A DNA stretch of 64,000 nucleotides from Lewinellaceae bacterium (GCA_020636255.1 JACJYE010000009.1:309385-373384); one strand, 5' to 3'. Positions 1 to 8,366 are shown, counted from the stretch's first letter. The notes: generated by a model not told the origin, from the sequence alone. Made by a program: numbers and translations.

Positions 1-36
1 GTTTAATTTTAAAGCAAAAAAACCAGAAGAGTTTCA

Positions 37-603
37 ATGGCAACGACCTCTGATATTCGCAAAGGCATGTGTGTCGATTTCAATGACGACATCTATGCCA
101 TCGTTGAATTCCAGCATGTGAAGCCCGGAAAGGGCAATGCGTTCGTGCGGACAAAGCTGAAGAGCCTGACTACGGGCAAGGTGATAGAAAATACGTTCCC
201 TGCCGGCCACAACGTCAGCGAAGTGCGGGTAGAGCGCCGCCAGTACCAGTATCTGTACAACGACGAATTCGGCTACCATTTTATGGATAAAGATACCTAC
301 GAACAGGTTGCGCTGGAAGAGAAACTGATCGACAGGGCCGACCTGATGAAGGAAGGGCTGGAGGTGGATATCATCTTCCATTCGGCAAAAGAGACGCCGC
401 TGAACATGGAACTGCCTCAGTATGTCATTTTGGAAGTGACCTATACGGAGCCCGGCCTGCGGGGCGATACGGCTACGAACACCCTCAAGCCGGCTACTGT
501 TGAAACCGGTGCGGAAGTGCGTGTGCCTCTGTTCATCAACCAGGGCGACATGATCAAGGTTGACACTGCCACTGGTTCCTATATGGAACGTGTAAAACAA
601 TAA
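37..603 (+). CDS. efp: Elongation factor P
   Basis: Translation factor that binds between the P and E sites of the ribosome and relieves stalling at consecutive prolines. The 188-residue length is standard. The N-terminal KOW-like domain carries the loop PGKGNAF, whose lysine is the usual tip residue, and two OB-type domains follow (residues about 65-185). ATG start at 37. It is followed 5 bp later by accB, the usual Bacteroidota order efp-accB-accC, so the three are probably co-transcribed. Family assignment is secure. Confidence 0.97.
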   Translation: MATTSDIRKGMCVDFNDDIYAIVEFQHVKPGKGNAFVRTKLKSLTTGKVIENTFPAGHNVSEVRVERRQYQYLYNDEFGYHFMDKDTYEQVALEEKLIDRADLMKEGLEVDIIFHSAKETPLNMELPQYVILEVTYTEPGLRGDTATNTLKPATVETGAEVRVPLFINQGDMIKVDTATGSYMERVKQ

Positions 604-608
604 GGCCT

Positions 609-1151
609 ATGACGTTCAAAGAAATCCAGGAGTTGATCAAACTGATCAGCAGGACCAACCTTACAGAGTTCAAAGTTAAGGACGGGGAATTTGAGCTGTC
701 TTTACGGACGGACAAATACGAAAAACACAAACAACAGGTTCCGGCGCCGCCTCCAGCAGCGGCTGCTCAGCCTGCGCCCTTCATTCAAATGCCTGCCGTT
801 CAGCCGCCTTATCCGGCAGCACCGGCAGCAACGCAGGCCCCACAGCCTGCAGCACAGGCCCCGGCGCCGGAATCCAAAGCTGAGGCCGGCGATGGCGATG
901 CCGCCAAATACAGGGAGGTCAAGTCACCGATCGTGGGCACCTTCTATCGCTCTTCGTCTCCTGAAAAACCGCCCTACGTAAAGGTCGGTGATGTCATCGA
1001 GTCGGGCCAGGTGGTTTGCATCGTCGAGGCCATGAAGTTGTTTAACGAGATCGAATCCGAAATTTCAGGCAAGATCGTCAAGGTCATGGTAGAAGACGCT
1101 CAGCCGGTGGAATACGACCAGGTACTGTTCCTGGTTGACCCCAAAGGCTGA
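609..1151 (+). CDS. accB: Biotin carboxyl carrier protein of acetyl-CoA carboxylase
   Basis: Carries the biotin that AccC carboxylates for malonyl-CoA synthesis, the first step of fatty-acid synthesis. The 180-residue protein has an N-terminal helical region, a Pro/Ala-rich linker (about residues 45-95) and a C-terminal biotinyl domain with the canonical EAMKLFNEIE motif, whose Lys is the biotinylation site. It starts 5 bp after the efp stop and is followed 90 bp later by accC. Length and layout are typical. Confidence 0.97.
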   Translation: MTFKEIQELIKLISRTNLTEFKVKDGEFELSLRTDKYEKHKQQVPAPPPAAAAQPAPFIQMPAVQPPYPAAPAATQAPQPAAQAPAPESKAEAGDGDAAKYREVKSPIVGTFYRSSSPEKPPYVKVGDVIESGQVVCIVEAMKLFNEIESEISGKIVKVMVEDAQPVEYDQVLFLVDPKG

Positions 1152-1241
1152 TCAGCGGCCGCTACCCCTGTACGCCGGCCGGTTCCCTCCTCTTCGTTCA
1201 GGCGGCAGGTTCTTGGCCCGGCATATTCAACAGAAAGGACT

Positions 1242-2585
1242 ATGTTCGATAAAGTACTTATAGCCAACCGTGGCGAGATAGCTCTGCGCATCATCCGGAC
1301 CTGCCGGGAAATGGGCATTAAGACCGTTGCGGTCTATTCTACTGCCGACAGGGAGAGCCTGCACGTGCGCTTCGCCGACGAAGCCGTATGCATCGGGCCG
1401 CCGTCTTCGGCGGAATCCTACCTCAGCATCCCGCGCATCATGGCGGCCGTGGAGATCACGAATGCCGATGCCATCCACCCTGGCTACGGGTTCCTGGCGG
1501 AAAACGCCGACTTTGCCGAGGTATGCGCCGAATACGGCATCAAATTCATAGGCCCTACGCCGGCCCAGATCCGGAAGATGGGGGATAAGATCACCGCCAA
1601 AGAGACGATGATCAAAGCCGGCGTACCGGTCATACCTGGTTCGGACGGACTGGTCAAAGACCCTAAGGCCGGTAAGAAGATCGCCGGCGAGATCGGCTAC
1701 CCCGTCATCCTGAAAGCTACCGCCGGCGGCGGTGGCAAGGGCATGCGTATCGTTTGGGAAGAAAAAGACTTCGAGGCCAACTGGGACCGCGCCCGGCAGG
1801 AGGCCAAAGCCGCTTTCGGCAACGATGGCATCTACGTCGAGAAGTTCGTGGAAGAACCCCGCCATATAGAGTTCCAGATCGCCGGCGACCAGAAGGGCAA
1901 GGTGGTGCACCTTTCCGAGCGCGACTGCTCGATTCAGCGGCGCCACCAGAAACTGGTCGAAGAATGCCCGTCGCCTTTTATGACGGAGGAACTGCGCAAG
2001 CAAATGGGCGCCGCTGCCGTGCTGGCTGGCGAGGCCATCAGCTATGAAGGGGTGGGAACGATAGAATTCCTGGTCGACAAGCACCGGAATTTCTATTTCA
2101 TGGAGATGAATACCCGCATTCAGGTCGAGCACCCCGTGACCGAGGAAGTGATCGACCACGACCTCATCAAAGAGCAGATCAAGATCGCCGCAGGGGAGCT
2201 GATCACCGGGGGCAACTACTTCCCCAATGCTCACGCTATCGAGTGCCGGATCAATGCGGAGGACCCGTTCAACGATTTTCGCCCGAGCCCGGGAAGGATC
2301 ACCTCCTTCCACAGTTCCAAGGGGCATGGCGTCAGGGTCGACACGCACGTTTATGCCGGCTATCAGATACCTCCTTATTACGATTCCATGATCGCCAAGC
2401 TGATCTGCCGGGCACGTACCCGTGAGGAATGCATTACCAAGATGGAACGGGCGCTGGATGAGTTTATCATCGAAGGCGTAAAAACGACGGTGCCTTTCCA
2501 CCAACGCCTGATGAAAGACGAGCGTTTCCGCAAGGGCGATTTCCACACCGGCTTCCTGAACAACTTCAAGATGAAGGACGAATAG
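1242..2585 (+). CDS. accC: Acetyl-CoA carboxylase, biotin carboxylase subunit
   Basis: ATP-dependent carboxylation of biotin on AccB. The 447 residues match the family. Visible elements are the N-terminal FDKVLIANRGEIALR, the ATP-grasp glycine-rich loop GGGGKGMR (about residue 165), the catalytic MEMNTRIQVEHPVTE segment and a C-terminal biotin-carboxylase domain. ATG at 1242 is preceded by a purine-rich AGAAAGGA ribosome binding site. The 90-bp accB-accC gap shows no clear terminator. Long open frames on the opposite strand are composition shadows. Confidence 0.97.
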   Translation: MFDKVLIANRGEIALRIIRTCREMGIKTVAVYSTADRESLHVRFADEAVCIGPPSSAESYLSIPRIMAAVEITNADAIHPGYGFLAENADFAEVCAEYGIKFIGPTPAQIRKMGDKITAKETMIKAGVPVIPGSDGLVKDPKAGKKIAGEIGYPVILKATAGGGGKGMRIVWEEKDFEANWDRARQEAKAAFGNDGIYVEKFVEEPRHIEFQIAGDQKGKVVHLSERDCSIQRRHQKLVEECPSPFMTEELRKQMGAAAVLAGEAISYEGVGTIEFLVDKHRNFYFMEMNTRIQVEHPVTEEVIDHDLIKEQIKIAAGELITGGNYFPNAHAIECRINAEDPFNDFRPSPGRITSFHSSKGHGVRVDTHVYAGYQIPPYYDSMIAKLICRARTREECITKMERALDEFIIEGVKTTVPFHQRLMKDERFRKGDFHTGFLNNFKMKDE

Positions 2586-2630
2586 GTTCCGGTAAGTGCT
2601 CCGTTGAAGCAGGCATAAAAAACCGCGATT

Positions 2631-3311
2631 ATGAAACCCATACTACTTTTACTGCTCGCCGCCATGCTGGCGCTTGGAAGCTGTGCCGGTAAAAAAAACG
2701 GCAAAGGGTTGTCAGATCCCGGCATGACGGCATCGGACACGATGGCAACGGAGGACACCGCCGTTTTGCCGGCTGCTGCTGAAGACACCCCTACTGCCGA
2801 AGCGCTGCCGGAGCAAACCGCGCCTTTTGAACAGAAGCTGACAGCGGGGAAAATATCCTTCACCCTGTCCTGCTCCAATGAACAGCCACAAAAGAATGAG
2901 CTGTGCGCTACCCCTGAAGGCCTGGAAGTGCGCAACGAACGGCTCTGCTTCGAAGTGGACGGCCGGGTGTCGGACGCTTTCCAGGGCGATCTCAACGGCG
3001 ACGGGTTCATCGAAGTCTATGCTGCCTCATCGGGCCCGGCGCCGGAGGCCCGGGGGCACCTCTATGGATTTGCTTCCTACCGCAACCGCTCGTATGGCAT
3101 CATTGCCGTACGGGAGCCGAAAGGCGATATGATGCAGGGCTATGAAGGGCGCGATACCTTCTATATGATGGCAGGGAAACATCTCATGCGCGCTTTCCCG
3201 GTTTATAGCGATGGCGGGCAACCTACCGGGCAGCGGCGCGTTATTACCTATGTACTGAAACAAGGAGAAACCTCTTTCGTCCTTGAACCCAGCAGCAGTG
3301 AAACCCGCTGA
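2631..3311 (+). CDS. Lipoprotein, possible PliI-type lysozyme-inhibitor-like domain
   Basis: The 226-residue protein begins with a lipoprotein signal peptide ending in LALGSC, then a low-complexity Ala/Thr/Glu linker to about residue 65. The C-terminal domain (about 70-220) contains DLNGDGFIEVY (a calcium-loop-like stretch), GYEGRDTFYMM and RAFPVYSDGG...GQRRVITY. This order of motifs resembles the PliI family of periplasmic inhibitors of I-type lysozyme as I remember it; the match is from memory and only moderately certain. It ends 7 bp before the ABC exporter gene and may be co-transcribed with it. Confidence 0.55.
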   Translation: MKPILLLLLAAMLALGSCAGKKNGKGLSDPGMTASDTMATEDTAVLPAAAEDTPTAEALPEQTAPFEQKLTAGKISFTLSCSNEQPQKNELCATPEGLEVRNERLCFEVDGRVSDAFQGDLNGDGFIEVYAASSGPAPEARGHLYGFASYRNRSYGIIAVREPKGDMMQGYEGRDTFYMMAGKHLMRAFPVYSDGGQPTGQRRVITYVLKQGETSFVLEPSSSETR

Positions 3312-3318
3312 CTGATCG

Positions 3319-5139
3319 ATGAAGAACAGCTTCTGGCGTATACTCGCCTATCTTAAACATTACAGGCTCCCTGTCGGGATGAACATTCTCAGCAACATCC
3401 TCACTGCCGTTTTTACGGCATTGAGTATCCCGTTGCTCATCCCATTTCTGGAGATACTGTTCGACCGCCGCGAACCGGTGCTGGTGCGGCCGGCCTGGCA
3501 ATGGGATGCGCAGAGCATCTCCACACAGTTTAACTACTACCTGAGCCAGCTGATCGTCGAGCAAGGTAAAGAAGCTGCCCTGGTCTTTGTGTGCATTGCC
3601 ATTCTCAGCGTTTTTTTCCTTAAAAACCTGTTTCGCTACCTCTCGCTCTTTTTCATGGCCCCGGTGCGCAACGGCATCATCCGCGACCTGCGGCAGCAGC
3701 TTTTCGACAAGGTGCTTTTCCTGCCTTTGTCTTATTTTTCCGAAGAGCGCAAGGGCGACCTCATGTCCCGCATCACCGCCGATGTACAGGAGGTGGAGTG
3801 GAGTATCCTCAACGTCCTGGAGTCGGTCTTTCGCGAACCGCTGATCATCATCGGCGCGCTGGCCTTTATGTTATACATCAGCCCCTCGCTCACCGTTTTT
3901 GTATTTATCCTCATGATCTTTACCGGGGTGGTCATCGGCGGTATCGGGCGCCGCCTGAAGCGGAGTTCCAGCCAGGTGCAGGAGAAATTGGGGGACATCG
4001 TCTCTATCGTCGAGGAGGCATTGGGCGGGCTGCGCATCATCAAGGGCTTCAATGCGGAGGCCTATCAGCAGGAGAAGTTCGGCAGGGAAAATAACCAATA
4101 CCGCCGCATACTGACGCGACTGCTCTGGAGGCGCGACCTGTCTTCGCCGCTTTCGGAATTCCTGGGGATCGGCACGGTGGCCGTTTTGCTGTGGTATGGC
4201 TCGCGGCAGGTCTTTGACGGCGTATTGCAGGCAGAGACCTTCCTGACCTTCATCTTTGCCTTTTACAACGTGATCGACCCGGCAAAGTCGCTCACCAAAT
4301 CCATTTACAACATCCAAAAAGGCATCGGCGCTATGGAGCGCATCGAAGGCATTCTGGACGCTCCGGCCAATATTCGGGATAAAGCCGGCGCGCGGGACAT
4401 AGGCCAGTTTCAGGAAATGATCGAATACCGGGGGGTGAGCTTCGCCTACCGGCGGGAAGAGGGCCCTGTGCTGCAGGACATCAACCTGCGGGTCGGGAGG
4501 GGGAATGTGGTGGCCCTCGTGGGCGCTTCCGGCGCCGGAAAAACGACGCTTGCCGACCTGTTGCCCCGCTTCTACGATGTGACGGAAGGGGCGGTGCTCA
4601 TCGACGGCACGGACATCAGGGATTACACCTTGCACAGCCTCCGCAGCCTGATGGGCGTCGTCTCGCAGGAAGCCATCCTCTTCAATGATACGATCTACAA
4701 CAATATCGTTTTCGGCATGAAGGGCGTCGGCATGGAAGAAGTGATACAGGCCGCCAAAGTAGCCAATGCCCATGAATTCATCATGGCCACCGAGAACGGT
4801 TATCATACCAATATCGGCGACCGGGGCAACAAGCTGAGCGGCGGCCAGCGCCAGCGGCTGACCATTGCCCGGGCCATTCTCAAGAACCCGCCCATTCTCA
4901 TCCTGGATGAGGCTACTTCCGCGCTGGATTCCGAGTCGGAAAAACTGGTGCAGGAGGCGCTCCTGACCCTGATGAAGAACCGCACGTCCATCGTTATTGC
5001 CCATCGCCTTTCCACGATACAGCACGCCGATGAGATCGTCGTCATGAAGGAAGGGCGCATTGTCGAGCGCGGCACCCACCAAACCCTGCTGCAACAGGCG
5101 GGGCCCTATTCCAAACTGGTAGAGCTGCAGGCCTTTTAG
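3319..5139 (+). CDS. MsbA-like ABC exporter, fused membrane and ATPase domains
   Basis: Half-transporter of 606 residues acting as a homodimer in the inner membrane. An N-terminal six-helix ABC membrane domain (about 15-330) is followed by an ATPase domain with Walker A GASGAGKTT, signature LSGGQRQR, Walker B ILILDEATSALD and the H-loop in IVIAHRLST. The closest recognised type is MsbA/lipid or multidrug export, but the substrate cannot be read from sequence. It lies 7 bp after the lipoprotein gene and converges on a universal stress protein gene 27 bp downstream. Confidence 0.9.
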   Translation: MKNSFWRILAYLKHYRLPVGMNILSNILTAVFTALSIPLLIPFLEILFDRREPVLVRPAWQWDAQSISTQFNYYLSQLIVEQGKEAALVFVCIAILSVFFLKNLFRYLSLFFMAPVRNGIIRDLRQQLFDKVLFLPLSYFSEERKGDLMSRITADVQEVEWSILNVLESVFREPLIIIGALAFMLYISPSLTVFVFILMIFTGVVIGGIGRRLKRSSSQVQEKLGDIVSIVEEALGGLRIIKGFNAEAYQQEKFGRENNQYRRILTRLLWRRDLSSPLSEFLGIGTVAVLLWYGSRQVFDGVLQAETFLTFIFAFYNVIDPAKSLTKSIYNIQKGIGAMERIEGILDAPANIRDKAGARDIGQFQEMIEYRGVSFAYRREEGPVLQDINLRVGRGNVVALVGASGAGKTTLADLLPRFYDVTEGAVLIDGTDIRDYTLHSLRSLMGVVSQEAILFNDTIYNNIVFGMKGVGMEEVIQAAKVANAHEFIMATENGYHTNIGDRGNKLSGGQRQRLTIARAILKNPPILILDEATSALDSESEKLVQEALLTLMKNRTSIVIAHRLSTIQHADEIVVMKEGRIVERGTHQTLLQQAGPYSKLVELQAF

Positions 5140-5160
5140 GGCTTGTTAGGAGAAGCAGCC

Positions 5161-5178
5161 CGCCGCTTACGGCGTTTT
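5161..5178 (+). terminator. Possible terminator of the ABC exporter
   Basis: CGCCG-CTTA-CGGCG followed by TTTT, starting 22 bp after the exporter stop and overlapping the 3' end of the convergent stress-protein gene. The stem is only 5 bp, so this is a modest candidate. Confidence 0.4.
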
Positions 5179-6009
5179 GGTTTCTACGTAGTCGATACTG
5201 AGTACGGGGATATTGGCGTGGTTGACGAGCGCTTCCACGTTGCTGCCGGCCAGCATGCGTTTCAGGGGGTGGCGGTTGTGGTTGGAAATGCCGATCAGTT
5301 TGGCCCCTATCTCTTCAGAAAAAACGCGAATACCGCGCTCAATGCTATAGTTGCGGTGTACGTGGATCTTGCAGGGCAGTGGGGAGCAAAGGGCCCGGAA
5401 ATCGTTCATGGATTCCTGGCTGAGGATGTAAGGCGGGTCGAACAGTGATGCCGTATGGATCTCGACGAGGTGGATCTCCGGCACGAAGTGTTTGACAAAT
5501 TCCTTGAAATGCAGGAAAGGCCCTTTTTCTTCTTCCGTAAAATTCGAAGCGAAGACCACTTTATCAAAGCTCATATCCAGTATCGGTTCTTTGACCACCA
5601 GTATCGGGCAATGAGCTTCGCGTACGGTTTTCTGGGTGTTGGACCCGATGAAATACTCGCTTTTACCGCTGGTGCCGTGCGAACCCATAACGATCAGCCC
5701 TATGCCGTGGGCCTGGGCATAGCGCGCCACTTCCCGGGCCACGTTGCCGCTTCTGAAAGCAGTGGTGACGTCCAGGCCTGCGTATTTCAGCTGGAGGTCG
5801 GCCAGCAGTACTTCCGCATTGTGAACCTGTTGTTGTGCTTCCGGAAATTTTTGCTGTTCCCGGGCAGGCAGGCCGCTCCAGTTGTCCGGGATGTCCAGAC
5901 AGGCCAGCAGGTGCAGGCGGGCCTGGAAGCGTTGTGCCAGCTGTGCGGCCGCTTCGGTGGCGTACTGCGCGCAGGCTGAAAAATCGGTAGGGACCAGGAT
6001 GCTTTGCAT
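5167..6009 (-). CDS. Universal stress protein, tandem UspA domains
   Basis: A 280-residue cytoplasmic protein with two UspA domains. The first (about 1-145) has the start MQSILVPTDFS and the ATP-binding loop GSHGTSGKSEYFIGSN; the second (about 150-280) is more degenerate. An in-frame GTG exists 15 bp upstream (6024), but ATG at 6009 puts the start at the conserved strand beta-1, so it was preferred. It is one of three tandem Usp genes in the window. Only an imperfect FNR-like palindrome (6066-6079) precedes it, without a matching promoter box. Role is inferred as stress or anaerobic survival. Confidence 0.9.
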   Translation of the reverse strand: MQSILVPTDFSACAQYATEAAAQLAQRFQARLHLLACLDIPDNWSGLPAREQQKFPEAQQQVHNAEVLLADLQLKYAGLDVTTAFRSGNVAREVARYAQAHGIGLIVMGSHGTSGKSEYFIGSNTQKTVREAHCPILVVKEPILDMSFDKVVFASNFTEEEKGPFLHFKEFVKHFVPEIHLVEIHTASLFDPPYILSQESMNDFRALCSPLPCKIHVHRNYSIERGIRVFSEEIGAKLIGISNHNRHPLKRMLAGSNVEALVNHANIPVLSIDYVETKTP

Positions 6010-6084
6010 AAGCGTTCGATTCACGGGGTTAAAAAAGGCGGCATAGCGCCAGTAGTTTGTAGCGGTTGAATTTAATCAAAAAAA

Positions 6085-6111
6085 GGGCAATCATCCTAAC
6101 GATGATCGCCC
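6085..6111 (-). terminator. Rho-independent terminator after the CBS-domain gene
   Basis: On the minus strand a stem GGGCGATCATC / GATGATTGCCC (one mismatch, loop of 5) is followed by a run of T (forward A-run 6078-6084). It lies 48 bp beyond the CBS gene stop. Confidence 0.8.
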
Positions 6112-6158
6112 CTCGTCCTAGTCGCAAAAGCCAATTTTAACTATATACAATGCTTTTC

Positions 6159-6575
6159 TTACCCTGAAAAATGCCGCATCATGTCTCTGCTCGTAATAAT
6201 GCCCACCACCTGATCGCCTTCCAATACGGGAAGCGACTGAATATTGTGGGAAGTGAGCAGTTCGGCAGCTTCCTTGAGGGTAGCGCCCGGCCCGATGCTA
6301 ACCGGGTTCGGGCTCATGATATCTTCGATCTTGATATGCAGGTTGAGCGTAGCCTCATCTGTTCTTGCCAGGTTAGGGATTCTGCGCCCGTAGGCTTTCA
6401 GCACATCATTGGCACTGATGATCCCGATCAGTTTGCCTGCCTCGTCGACGACCGGCAGGTGGTGGATATTCAGCTCGAAGAATAACCGGCAAAGCTCGGT
6501 AAAACTGTGGCTGAGGTGTGCGAACAAAACGTTTTTGCTCATCACATCGCCAACGGACAGGGTGCCTGCTATCAT
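6159..6575 (-). CDS. Two-CBS-domain protein
   Basis: The 138-residue protein is essentially one CBS pair (Bateman module): about residues 8-65 with HHLPVVDEAGKLIGIISAND and about 78-135 with IQSLPVLEGDQVVGIITSRD. Such stand-alone pairs bind adenosine nucleotides and sense energy or redox state. Its ATG overlaps the stop of the upstream gene by four bases (ATGA), so the two are translationally coupled. The operon is preceded by paired FNR/CRP-type sites at 7137-7170. Ligand unknown. Confidence 0.9.
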   Translation of the reverse strand: MIAGTLSVGDVMSKNVLFAHLSHSFTELCRLFFELNIHHLPVVDEAGKLIGIISANDVLKAYGRRIPNLARTDEATLNLHIKIEDIMSPNPVSIGPGATLKEAAELLTSHNIQSLPVLEGDQVVGIITSRDMMRHFSG

Positions 6576-6952
6576 TGATTATATTTTTCTTTGTAATGCA
6601 ATTCCGATGCCCCTCCTTTCCGGTTCTGCTCGGCCAGGGTCCAATGGTCGGTCGAAGTGGTCTGCATCCAGAGGTTGCCGGATTTGCGGAAAACCTGGAC
6701 GTTCAGGCCGTATTTCTGAAGGAACATCTGTTCGAATTCGCTGACCCTGATGTCGGGGTTGATCCTCAGGTCGCCCTGGGTGTGCACTTTTCGGATCACG
6801 GCCAGGGCCTGCTCTGGCGGCAGGCGGTCCTGAATAGGCGACCCTTCCCCTCTAGAATGTTCTCCGCTGTAAAACTCGATCTTGAGGTATGGGAAAAACG
6901 AATTGAACTCTTTCTGTATATCTCTAAGTGTCTTCTCGTCTGAAATGATCAT
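6572..6952 (-). CDS. Conserved hypothetical protein, first gene of the CBS operon
   Basis: A soluble protein of 126 residues with no signal peptide. I recognise it only as a small conserved Bacteroidota protein; the C-terminal half RKSGNLWMQTTSTDHWTLAEQ is the typical conserved block. ATG at 6952 is preceded by GGAAAAG and chosen over an upstream in-frame start at 7012, whose extra 20 residues look non-coding. It overlaps the CBS gene by 4 bp. Co-transcription with a nucleotide-sensing CBS protein and an FNR-type promoter suggests a stress-linked role; no biochemical function is assigned. Confidence 0.75.
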   Translation of the reverse strand: MIISDEKTLRDIQKEFNSFFPYLKIEFYSGEHSRGEGSPIQDRLPPEQALAVIRKVHTQGDLRINPDIRVSEFEQMFLQKYGLNVQVFRKSGNLWMQTTSTDHWTLAEQNRKGGASELHYKEKYNQ

Positions 6953-7014
6953 GGCTTTTGACGCTTTTCCCGGCCAGATGCCGGCTTCGGTTAGGGATGT
7001 AGATAAAACCAAAT

Positions 7015-7070
7015 AGTGTTTTCTCCTTGGAGATTTTGCAATGTGGCTTGTCTAAGAGCTTGTTTTTTGA
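7015..7070. repeat. Degenerate copy of a dispersed hairpin repeat
   Basis: CTCCTTGGAGATTTTGCAAT followed by GTGGCTTGTCT closely matches 24950-24981 (CTCCCTTGGAGATTCTGTG, then ATGCGGCTTGTCT). The right end CTTGTTTTTTGA resembles the CTTATTTTTTGA end of the other copies. Only part of the element is left. Confidence 0.6.
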
Positions 7071-7105
7071 TCGTTGCCAAGCGGGCGAAAAGAAACGCTT
7101 CAATC

Positions 7106-7170
7106 CAAAAATACCATTCCACCTATCGTCCGTTGTTGACAACTATCAACCCATAAAGTGATTTTTATCA
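7106..7170 (-). promoter_or_regulatory. Promoter with paired FNR/CRP-type sites for the CBS operon
   Basis: Read on the minus strand: a -7 box TATTTTTG (forward CAAAAATA, 7106-7113) and two upstream palindromes, TGACAACTATCA (7137-7148) and TGATTTTTATCA (7159-7170), 22 bp apart. The spacing from box to first site is identical to that at 8302-8366. The first site would be centred near -41 to -43, the class II activator position. It lies about 155 bp upstream of the chosen ATG at 6952, leaving a long leader that contains the repeat at 7015-7070. Confidence 0.7.
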
Positions 7171-7191
7171 TCCGCAGGCATGGAAAAAAAG

Positions 7192-7220
7192 GGCCGCCGA
7201 ACAAAAAAACTTCGGCGGCC
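7192..7220 (-). terminator. Rho-independent terminator of the second usp gene
   Basis: Perfect 10-bp stem GGCCGCCGAA / TTCGGCGGCC with a 9-nt loop. On the minus strand it is followed by seven T (forward A-run 7184-7190). It lies about 100 bp beyond the usp stop at 7324 and insulates it from the CBS-operon promoter. Confidence 0.9.
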
Positions 7221-7323
7221 TCCCGAAAAACTAACCTCACTAAATAGAAAAAAATTCACCAAGCTATGATTCTCAAATCGATAGGGCGTCGTGTGTCGTT
7301 TCGGGTATCTTCAGCATCTCCAC

Positions 7324-8268
7324 CTATTTCACGATCAGGGTGGGGATGGATTCGTTCATGGCCAGTATCTTTTCGGTTACGCTGCCCAGGAGCAGGAGTT
7401 CGACCTTCGAGTGCCCTTTGGCGCCCATCACGATCAACCCGGCCTTGGCTTCAAGGGCGAAGTCGAGCAGGGGTTTTGCTATGCCGGGTTCTTCTCTGCA
7501 TATCAACCTGAGCCCGATCTGGTCTTTATGATCGGGGGTGTAGGTGTTGAGGAAAGCCTTAAAAGCTTCGAGCTGGCCTTCTTCCAGCATATTACGGAAC
7601 TGTTCTTTTGTCTTTTTGATCTTGTACACGCTCAGGTTCGGCATCGTATACACGTTGACGCAGGTGATGGTAGCGTCCGCTTCCAGTTCTTCCCGGATCG
7701 CGATAGCCGTTCGCAGGGCTTTGACCGAGTGCTCGGAAAAGTCGACAGGTACAATGATGTTTTTCATTTCGGCCTTTGCCTGGTCGGGCACGATCAGGGC
7801 GTTGCAGCGTGCCTTACGGGCCAGGTTTTTCGCAAGTATGCCGTGTTCGGTGGCCCCGCTTTTCTGGCCGATGATCACGAGGTTGGCGCCGATGTCTTCG
7901 GCATCAGACAGCAGTTCTTCAAGGGGGTCTCCCTCCCGGACGTCGAATTCAACGTGTACGGCGCCACCTTTTACCATCTGGCTTTTGATCTTGCGGCCCA
8001 TGCGGGCGATGACTTCATCGTTGAGCTGGTAATTGCTGACCAGGCTTTGAGCATCCTGTTCCGTCTTGTAGTTGAGAACGTCAAATTTGGGCAGGACATG
8101 CAGGAAATACAATGCTCCGGTAGGTACGTAGTGCGTCAGGAAATCCACGTATTCCAGGATCTTGTCATCGGTTGCGCCTAACTCGAGGGCAACCATGACC
8201 TGGCGGATATGGAAAGGCTCGGGAGCCTTTTTTTCCACATTCATGTTGGATGGGCTTAAGGACATCAT
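7324..8268 (-). CDS. Universal stress protein, tandem UspA domains
   Basis: A 314-residue protein with two UspA domains. The first (about 22-160) ends near ALIVPDQAKAEM; the second (about 165-314) begins MKNIIVPVDFSEHSV and carries the nucleotide-loop motif MGAKGHSKVELLLLGSVTEK. A non-conserved N-terminal tail of about 20 residues precedes domain 1; ATG at 8268 or 8265 is possible. It is transcribed alone, between a strong terminator (7192-7220) and a promoter with two FNR/CRP-type sites (8302-8366), which implies regulated expression in low oxygen or a related stress (inference). Confidence 0.92.
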   Translation of the reverse strand: MMSLSPSNMNVEKKAPEPFHIRQVMVALELGATDDKILEYVDFLTHYVPTGALYFLHVLPKFDVLNYKTEQDAQSLVSNYQLNDEVIARMGRKIKSQMVKGGAVHVEFDVREGDPLEELLSDAEDIGANLVIIGQKSGATEHGILAKNLARKARCNALIVPDQAKAEMKNIIVPVDFSEHSVKALRTAIAIREELEADATITCVNVYTMPNLSVYKIKKTKEQFRNMLEEGQLEAFKAFLNTYTPDHKDQIGLRLICREEPGIAKPLLDFALEAKAGLIVMGAKGHSKVELLLLGSVTEKILAMNESIPTLIVK

Positions 8269-8301
8269 ATTCGTACCATTTTAGGTCCTTTCGGCCATAG
8301 T

Positions 8302-8366
8302 CAAATATAACCTTGCACATCCTAAGCCTGAATGACAATTATCAGAACGGGGAGTGATTTTTGTCA
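8302..8366 (-). promoter_or_regulatory. Promoter with paired FNR/CRP-type sites for usp
   Basis: Minus strand: -7 box TATATTTG (forward CAAATATA, 8302-8309), then palindromes TGACAATTATCA (8333-8344) and TGATTTTTGTCA (8355-8366), 22 bp apart. The gap from box to first site equals that at 7106-7170. Site centres fall near -43 and -65 of the inferred start, fitting activation by a CRP/FNR-family protein. Confidence 0.75.

Noticed and set aside
1227..2546. 439-codon open frame on the minus strand opposite accC
   Set aside because: It mirrors accC throughout, has no signal or family motif, and arises from the GC-rich codon use of the real gene.
6066..6079. TTGAATTTAATCAA upstream of the first usp gene
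   Set aside because: One half-site is off (TGAA), there is no second site at 22 bp and no TAnnTTTG box at the expected distance, so it was not called a member of the site set.
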